In this document: positions 12,636 to 16,683 of the stretch, in pieces
Position numbering within the stretch: position 1 is the stretch's first letter
How the letters are laid out: each line of letters begins with the position of its first letter
NCBI GenBank assembly: GCA_036570145.1
Contig: DATCPJ010000283.1
Span: 1-16,683 of the forward strand
Reading direction: 5' to 3'
Origin: UBA6019 sp036570145
Lineage (GTDB): Bacteria; Chloroflexota; Dormibacteria; Dormibacterales; Dormibacteraceae
Length of the DNA stretch: 16,683 nucleotides
The notes under the pieces: generated by a model
What the model was told of the DNA's origin: nothing
The model's database searches: none
The model's input: only the letters and a program-made list of their open reading frames with translations
Position numbers and translations under genes: made by a program

Positions 12636-13265
12636 GTGACGACCGTCTACCTGATCCGCCACTCCGACGTCGAGAACCCGCAGAGCGTCCTCTACGGCCA
12701 CCTCGACGGTTTCCCGCTCAGCGAGCTGGGGCGCCGCCGCGGGGAGGCGCTGGCCGAGCGGCTGGCCGGCAGCGGGATCACCCGGATCATCTCCAGCCCC
12801 CTGGAGCGTGCCCAGGAGACCGCCCGCATCGTGGCCTCCCGGCTGCCCGAGCCGGTCGAGATCGAGATCGACCCGCAGCTGCGGGAGGCCGAGTTCAGCC
12901 GCTACCTGCAGGGTGTCCGCTTCTGGATGGTCCCGCTCCTTCGGCCGCGCTGGTATCTGCACAAGATGAGGCGCGGCATGGTGCCCGGCGATGAAGCGAT
13001 CGTCGACCTCGGCGGCCGCGTCCTCGACGTCGCCCGCCGGGCGGTCCGCGAGACGCCGGACCGCACGATTGCCCTCGTAAGCCATGCCGACCCCCTCCAG
13101 GCGGCCTGGATCCTGCTCGACGGCCGCCCCCACAACGAGGTCGAGATGTACCGCCGCGCGGTCGACCGTGCGGGCGTGCTCAAGGTCGAGTTCGCGAACG
13201 GCGAACCAACGGCGTGGGAGTACCAGCCGCCACCCAAGGTCGATCCGGTAAGGAAGGCGTCCTAG
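12636..13265 (+). CDS. Histidine phosphatase superfamily protein (phosphoglycerate-mutase-like)
   Basis: About 209 residues. The branch-1 active site is present as VYLIRHSDVEN: the usual R-H-G is R-H-S, with the catalytic His kept. It continues with ISSPLERAQETARI, the general-acid region DPQLREAEFSRY, and the second catalytic His in VSHADPLQAAW. Members dephosphorylate sugar phosphates, phosphoserine/threonine or cobalamin precursors such as alpha-ribazole phosphate. The last role would suit a B12-using genome, but nothing here proves it. The middle segment FWMVPLLRPRWYLHKMRRGM is an insertion common to the SixA/GpmB-like subgroup and gives no substrate clue. GTG 12636 gives the usual VTTVYLIRH start, with GTG 12630 two codons earlier as the alternative. 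It is probably co-transcribed with the GGDEF-like gene. Confidence 0.85.
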   Translation: MTTVYLIRHSDVENPQSVLYGHLDGFPLSELGRRRGEALAERLAGSGITRIISSPLERAQETARIVASRLPEPVEIEIDPQLREAEFSRYLQGVRFWMVPLLRPRWYLHKMRRGMVPGDEAIVDLGGRVLDVARRAVRETPDRTIALVSHADPLQAAWILLDGRPHNEVEMYRRAVDRAGVLKVEFANGEPTAWEYQPPPKVDPVRKAS

Positions 13266-13283
13266 GCCGCGCACGAATGGACA

Positions 13284-13306
13284 CCCTCCCCGGTCTGCGG
13301 GGAGGG
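13284..13306. terminator. Bidirectional hairpin between convergent genes
   Basis: A 9-bp perfect stem (CCCTCCCCG/CGGGGAGGG) around a 5-nt loop sits in the 59-bp gap between the stops of the histidine phosphatase and the phosphoesterase. An A-run follows on the plus strand, which is a T-run leading into the stem on the minus strand. It therefore lacks the classical U-tail in both directions, though position and stability fit a terminator. Confidence 0.6.
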
Positions 13307-13324
13307 GGAAAAACGACTTAGCGG

Positions 13325-14596
13325 TTAGTCACGGCTGATTCGAGCTGCCGCGCCCGCGACTCCGGCGATCGCCGCGGCCGCTCCCAGCCCGGCAACCAAG
13401 TCCGGCGACGGCTGCGAGTCGCACAGAGCTCGTGCCTCCGGCACTGTGCCGGCCGTGCCGGAGCGGGGGACTGGCAGCGAGAGCAGCTCCCCGTACCAGC
13501 CGGTGGGTGTCCCGCAGCTGTCGAGCGGCCGCTCCGGATAGTCGATCCAGCCTGGCTCCGGGTGGCTGAAGTCGAAGGCGTCCTCGAAAGGGTCTGCCGC
13601 CGCGTCCCGGCCGGCCATCGGCGGCAGCCCGAAGGTCCGCTCGATGAGGGCGAGCGTCGAGCAGTGCTCGTAGACGGTCGAGCTGACGTGCCCCGGTTTC
13701 GCGTAGGGGGAGACGACCATCGCGGGCACCCGGAAGCCGAGGCCCAGGTCGTCGACCCGCGGCGGCGGCAGGTGGTCGTAGAAGCCGCCGTTCTCGTCAT
13801 AGCTCAGCAGCAGGGCGCTGCCCTCCCATTGGGGGGAGGCGGCGAGGCTGCTTACCGCCAGGGCTACGAACCGCTCGCCCCAGCTGATGTCGTCGGGACC
13901 GTGCTCGCTGAGAGGGTCCTCGGTCACGATCCAGCTCACCGGCGGCAGGCGACCGGCCGCCGCGTCGGCCAGGAACTCGGCAAAAGGACGGGTGGCGCGT
14001 TCGTCGTTGCGGCGGCTCGGGAAAAACCGGAAGGGGTTGTAGCCGGAGTCGGTCGGTCCGGCCTGGTAGCAGCGCCAGTCGACGCCCGCCTCGTCCAGGC
14101 GGTCCGCGATGTTCAGGTCGGGCAGGGTCGCCGTGGCCAGGGTCTCGTTTTCGCGGACCGAGCCGGCGGCCGCCGCGACGCTGATCGTCCGGTTGATCGC
14201 CGTCCCGCCCAGCGCCGAGCAGAAATAGTGGTCGCAGAGGGTGAAACGGCCGGCGAGCGCCCAGTAGTAGGGCAGGTCCCGGCCCGTGTAGTAGGTGAAG
14301 GCGGTGGCGCCTCCGATCGCGTCGAAACCGCCGGTCGCTTCTTCCCGGGCCGCTCCGATGTCGTGTGGTGGCGCCGCCGGGCAGAGGCTCGAGGCATGCC
14401 TCAGCGGGGCGCAGAGCGGCAGGCCCTCGGCTCCCGGGAAGAGGCCGAAGTAGTGGTCGAAAGACCGGTTCTCCTGCATCAGGACCACGATGTTCTTGAG
14501 CGGTGTGCCGGCTGCCCGGCCGAGCCGGATCGCGGGAAAGGCCGCTATCGCCGCACCCGCTGCCGTGGCGCCGAGGAACTCGCGGCGGGTCAGCAC
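13325..14596 (-). CDS. Tat-exported phosphoesterase (phospholipase C / acid phosphatase family)
   Basis: A 423-residue protein. It has a twin-arginine signal TRREFLGATAAGAAIAAFPA (residues 3-22). The PF04185-type catalytic motif is IVVLMQENRSFDHYFG (36-51), followed by CSALGGTAINRT, WIVTEDPLSEHGPDDI, LLLSYDENGGFYDHLPPP (263-280) and FRVPAMVVSPYAKPGHV. The family hydrolyses phospholipids or phosphomonoesters outside the cytoplasm and often serves phosphate or carbon scavenging. The Tat signal suggests folding, and perhaps metal loading, before export. The C-terminus is an Ala/Gly hydrophobic stretch ending ARISRD (about 403-423), possibly a C-terminal membrane anchor. The start is GTG 14596; an upstream in-frame stop eight to nine bases away excludes anything longer. 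It is divergent from the GH1 gene across only 20 bp. Confidence 0.9.
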   Translation of the reverse strand: MLTRREFLGATAAGAAIAAFPAIRLGRAAGTPLKNIVVLMQENRSFDHYFGLFPGAEGLPLCAPLRHASSLCPAAPPHDIGAAREEATGGFDAIGGATAFTYYTGRDLPYYWALAGRFTLCDHYFCSALGGTAINRTISVAAAAGSVRENETLATATLPDLNIADRLDEAGVDWRCYQAGPTDSGYNPFRFFPSRRNDERATRPFAEFLADAAAGRLPPVSWIVTEDPLSEHGPDDISWGERFVALAVSSLAASPQWEGSALLLSYDENGGFYDHLPPPRVDDLGLGFRVPAMVVSPYAKPGHVSSTVYEHCSTLALIERTFGLPPMAGRDAAADPFEDAFDFSHPEPGWIDYPERPLDSCGTPTGWYGELLSLPVPRSGTAGTVPEARALCDSQPSPDLVAGLGAAAAIAGVAGAAARISRD

Positions 14597-14603
14597 GGCC
14601 GCT

Positions 14604-14609
14604 TATCAT
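14604..14609 (+). promoter_or_regulatory. Candidate -10 box (TATCAT) for the GH1 gene in a 20-bp divergent gap
   Basis: TATCAT (5/6) is followed by 7 nt and GTG 14617. On the other strand GATAAG (4/6) lies 5 nt before GTG 14596. The two -10 candidates overlap, so any -35 elements would lie inside the opposing coding regions. Confidence 0.4.
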
Positions 14610-14616
14610 CGCCGAG

Positions 14617-15855
14617 GTGAATCACGGCCGCACTTTTCCGCCCGGGTTCCTCTGGGCGACGGCGACGGCCGCCCACCAGGTCGAGGGCAACAACACCAAC
14701 AGCGATTGGTGGGCCTTCGAGCAGGAGCCGGGCAGGATCGCGGGCGGCGACGTCTCCGGCATCGCAGACGACCACTACAACCGCTACCGGGAGGACTTCG
14801 CGCTCCTTCGCAAGCTGCGCAACAACGCCCACCGGCTGTCCATCGAGTGGTCGCGGATCGAGCCGGCGGAGGGGCAGTTCGACTCCCGCCAGGTCCGCCA
14901 TTACCGCGACGTCCTGGGGGAGATGCGCGAGCAGGGCATGGCCCCGATGGTCACCCTCCACCACTTCAGCAGCCCGCTCTGGTTCGCCGCCCGGGGCGGC
15001 TGGGCCGCTCCCGGCGCCGTGAGCGCTTTCCTGCCCTTCGTGCGCAAGGTCGTCGACGAGCTCGGTGACCTGGTGGAGATGTGGTGCACCATCAACGAGC
15101 CCAACGTCTACGCGACCCAGGGCTGGATCTTCGGAGCCATGCCGCCCGGGCACCGGAACGACGTTCGCGGCATGTGGCGAGTCCTCGGCAACCTGCGCCT
15201 CGCCCACGAGTCCGCCTACCAGGCGATCAAGGAGCGCTGGCCCGACGCGCTGGTCGGGTTGGCCCACAACAAGTTCTGGCTGCTTCCCGCCCGGCCCGGC
15301 AACCCGCTCGATCGGGTCGCCGTCCAGACCGGCCGCCGGATGATGGACTTCCTGCCGACCGGCGGCGGCCGCATGCAGCGCACCGTGGCCGTGTCCGGCG
15401 ACTACATCGGCCTCAACCACTACGGCGGACGCCTGCTCCAGTTCGACCCCCGCCAGCCGGGCTCGCAGTTCGCCCGCCAGCTCAACCCGCCCGGTTACCC
15501 GGTCAGCGACTTCGGCGACGCGGTGAAGCCGGACTGGATGCGGGAGGCGCTCCTCGAGCTGAAGCAGTTCGGCAAACCCGTCTACGTCACCGAGAGCGGG
15601 ATCGCGACGGAGGACGACTCGATCCGGCAGCAATTCCTCAAGGACTACCTGGCGGAGGTTCACGAGGCGATCGAGCAGGGCGTCGACGTCCGCGGCTACT
15701 TCCACTGGACGTCGATGGACAACTTCGAATGGAGCCACGGCTACCGGATGAAGTTCGGTCTCATCGCGGTCGACCGCAAGACCCTCGAGCGGGTCCCCAA
15801 GCCGAGCGCCGGCCTCTTCGCCCGGATGGCACTGGCCAACGCGGTCGTCGACTGA
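14617..15855 (+). CDS. Glycoside hydrolase family 1 (beta-glucosidase-like)
   Basis: A 412-residue TIM-barrel retaining glycosidase. The N-terminal GH1 signature FPPGFLWATATAAHQVEG is present, then RLSIEWSRIEPAEG, TLHHFSSPLWF, the acid/base Glu161 in CTINEPNVYATQGW, GLNHYG, the nucleophile Glu326 in VYVTESGIATEDD (T-E-S-G instead of the commoner T-E-N-G), and WTSMDNFEWSHGY with the glycone-binding Glu371-Trp372. It probably releases beta-linked glucose or related sugars. There is no signal peptide, so it should act in the cytoplasm. It is slightly shorter than the usual ~450 aa. The start is GTG 14617, which puts the signature seven residues in; the open frame continues upstream to 14503, but that part only shadows the divergent phosphoesterase gene. 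Confidence 0.93.
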   Translation: MNHGRTFPPGFLWATATAAHQVEGNNTNSDWWAFEQEPGRIAGGDVSGIADDHYNRYREDFALLRKLRNNAHRLSIEWSRIEPAEGQFDSRQVRHYRDVLGEMREQGMAPMVTLHHFSSPLWFAARGGWAAPGAVSAFLPFVRKVVDELGDLVEMWCTINEPNVYATQGWIFGAMPPGHRNDVRGMWRVLGNLRLAHESAYQAIKERWPDALVGLAHNKFWLLPARPGNPLDRVAVQTGRRMMDFLPTGGGRMQRTVAVSGDYIGLNHYGGRLLQFDPRQPGSQFARQLNPPGYPVSDFGDAVKPDWMREALLELKQFGKPVYVTESGIATEDDSIRQQFLKDYLAEVHEAIEQGVDVRGYFHWTSMDNFEWSHGYRMKFGLIAVDRKTLERVPKPSAGLFARMALANAVVD

Positions 15856-16039
15856 GCGCGACCTAGCGCAGCGACGCCAATAACGCCGGACATCCGAGTC
15901 CGATACAACACGAAGTCCTTGGGTTCAAGCGGTCGTAGCAACACCTGAACTTGGAGGTGTGCTTTGCTGGCTAACCGCCAGCTACCACCTACCGACTCAA
16001 GACCGGCCGTCACAGAATGGTGAACGGCAAATCCGCTCC

Positions 16040-16074
16040 CTTCGTGCGTCCTCCGTGGTCTTCGTGTCTTTGTG
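16040..16074 (+). repeat. Degenerate CTTCGTG short-unit repeat
   Basis: Four imperfect 7-mers, CTTCGTG (16040), CTCCGTG (16051), CTTCGTG (16060) and CTTTGTG (16068), are spaced 8-11 bp apart. The minus strand reads as CACAAAGACACGAAGACCAC, a kind of short-unit intergenic repeat I recall from diverse soil and environmental genomes. Function unknown. Confidence 0.5.
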
Positions 16075-16080
16075 GTTTTG

Positions 16081-16157
16081 TCCCGGCCGATGGAGTGTCA
16101 AGGATCCACACCAGAGAGTTGCACCGAGGGGGATTCTGGAAAGGCGGCCTGCCCCCC
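16081..16157 (-). repeat. Dispersed repeat B-family, copy 2
   Basis: This shares TCCCGGCCGA and the terminal GGATTCTGGAAAGGCGGCC...TGCCCCC block with 7038-7116. The middle ~40 bp is only loosely similar. Read on the minus strand it starts GGGGGGCAGGCC, like the 67-bp repeats, but here it lies upstream of a plus-strand gene rather than at a gene end. Confidence 0.5.
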
Positions 16158-16171
16158 ATCGCCCCTCCACC

Positions 16172-16177
16172 TAAACT
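16172..16177 (+). promoter_or_regulatory. Candidate TANNNT box for the LLM oxidoreductase gene
   Basis: TAAACT (4/6 of TATAAT, full TANNNT) is followed by 6 nt and GTG 16184. There is no Shine-Dalgarno between box and start. Confidence 0.35.
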
Positions 16178-16183
16178 GCCACC

Positions 16184-16683
16184 GTGAAGCTCGGGATCAA
16201 CGTCCCGTACGCCGACTACCTCCCGCGGGAGATGGTCGTCGCCTACGTGCAGGAGGCTGACAAGCTCGGCTACGACACGGTCTGGGTGGCCGAGGCCTAC
16301 GGCTGGGACGCCTTCACGATCTGCACCCAGCTCGCCTGCTCCACGGAGCGGATCAAGATCGGGACCGGCATCGTCAATGTGTTCAGCCGCAGCCCGGCCT
16401 TGATCGCCCAGACCGCCGGCTCCCTCGACCTGATCTCGAACGGCCGCTTCATCCTGGGGCTGGGGACCTCCGGCCACCAGGTGATCGAGGGCTGGCACGG
16501 CGTCAAGTTCGAGCGCGGCGTGCGCCGGATGCGGGAGACGATCGAGATCGTCCGCATGGTCCTCAAGCGGGAGCGGCTCAACTACGAGGGCGAGATCTTC
16601 AAGCTCGGGATGGGCCTGAAGCTGATCACCCACCCAGTGCGCGAGTCGATCCCCATCTATCTCGCCACCCTCACCCCCTGTCT
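16184..16683 (+). CDS. LLM-class F420/FMN-dependent oxidoreductase (3' partial)
   Basis: 166 codons are visible and the frame is open to the right edge, so the stop lies outside. The protein begins MKLGINVPYADYLPREMVV and continues with AYVQEADKLGYDTVWVAEAY, ERIKIGTGIVNVFSRSPALI, AQTAGSLDLISNGRFILGLG and TSGHQVIEGWHGVKFERGVR. These are the successive strands and phosphate-binding loops of the luciferase-like TIM barrel. The pattern I-G-T-G-I at strand 3 and L-G-L-G-[TS]-S-G is typical of the F420-dependent subgroup (methylene-tetrahydromethanopterin reductase-like). The substrate cannot be told from this part. GTG 16184 gives the canonical N-terminus, with a TAAACT box 6 nt upstream. Full-length members have about 330-350 residues, so roughly half is present. 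Confidence 0.9.
   Translation, partial: MKLGINVPYADYLPREMVVAYVQEADKLGYDTVWVAEAYGWDAFTICTQLACSTERIKIGTGIVNVFSRSPALIAQTAGSLDLISNGRFILGLGTSGHQVIEGWHGVKFERGVRRMRETIEIVRMVLKRERLNYEGEIFKLGMGLKLITHPVRESIPIYLATLTPC

Larger units (their letters stand above)
15856..16183 (+). other. 328-bp intergenic region with hairpins and two repeat types
   Basis: No gene is supported here. Contents in order: two small hairpins (ACACCT/AGGTGT at 15941-15946/15955-15960, and GCTGGC/GCCAGC at 15966-15971/15977-15982); a run of CTTCGTG-like units at 16040-16074; and copy 2 of the dispersed B-family repeat at 16081-16157. The T-arm-like GGGTTCAAGC near 15921-15930 does not fold into a tRNA. Base composition is less GC-rich than in the flanking genes. 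Confidence 0.6.

Noticed and set aside
14503..14616. Upstream extension of the GH1 frame
   Set aside because: It would overlap the start of the divergent phosphoesterase, and its translation is Arg/Pro-rich. GTG 14617 leads directly into the GH1 signature.
15870..15940. tRNA-like sequence with GGGTTCAAGC
   Set aside because: The flanking bases do not form a T-stem, no acceptor or anticodon stem can be drawn, and no CCA end is present.

Overview
The window is one GC-rich chromosomal stretch from an uncultured-type terrestrial bacterium. The gene set fits the Terrabacteria side of the tree: a LytR-CpsA-Psr protein, an L,D-transpeptidase, DUF5668 and toast-rack membrane proteins, an F420-type LLM oxidoreductase, ribosomal protein L25 with an acidic tail, and many GTG/TTG starts with poor Shine-Dalgarno sequences. 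Candidatus Dormibacterota, Chloroflexota or a deep actinobacterial lineage are all possible. I cannot fix the phylum from the sequence alone, and no rRNA or tRNA is present.

Layout. Positions 1-417 hold the 3' part of a Pro/Gly-rich DUF4190-like membrane protein, followed by a long hairpin. Positions 590-5758 are a plus-strand run: an LCP cell-wall ligase, the GTPase chaperone MeaB, the large and small subunits of a split B12-dependent acyl-CoA mutase, and a small secreted or membrane-anchored protein. The residues that set substrate choice in the large subunit (Phe78, Gln196, Ala105) point to an isobutyryl-CoA mutase rather than a methylmalonyl-CoA mutase. Positions 5739-8445 are a minus-strand block: an L,D-transpeptidase, a small DUF5668 membrane protein and a three-TM toast-rack (LiaF-like) protein, which together suggest an envelope or cell-wall module. 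Positions 8554-10000 carry rplY and a short MscS-type channel on the plus strand. Positions 10070-11952 carry ndk and rarA on the minus strand with ATGA coupling. Positions 11984-13265 carry a zinc-ribbon plus degenerate GGDEF protein and a histidine phosphatase. A Tat-exported phosphoesterase (minus) and a GH1 glycosidase (plus) diverge from a 20-bp gap at 14597-14616. The window ends in an LLM-class flavin/F420 oxidoreductase cut by the right edge.

Most genes are conventional. The less ordinary signals lie between and at the ends of genes. A 67-bp GC-rich repeat occurs as a tandem pair (9933-10066) and as an inverted single copy (6655-6720), and one copy supplies the last 22 codons and stop of the MscS gene. 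A second repeat pair (around 7038-7116 and 16081-16157) shares its GGGGGCAGGCC head with the first family. TATAAT/TANNNT-like hexamers lie 6-9 nt before several start codons, suggesting widespread leaderless transcription. The gap between the two mutase subunit genes is rich in palindromes. I found no CRISPR array, defence system, phage or transposase gene.
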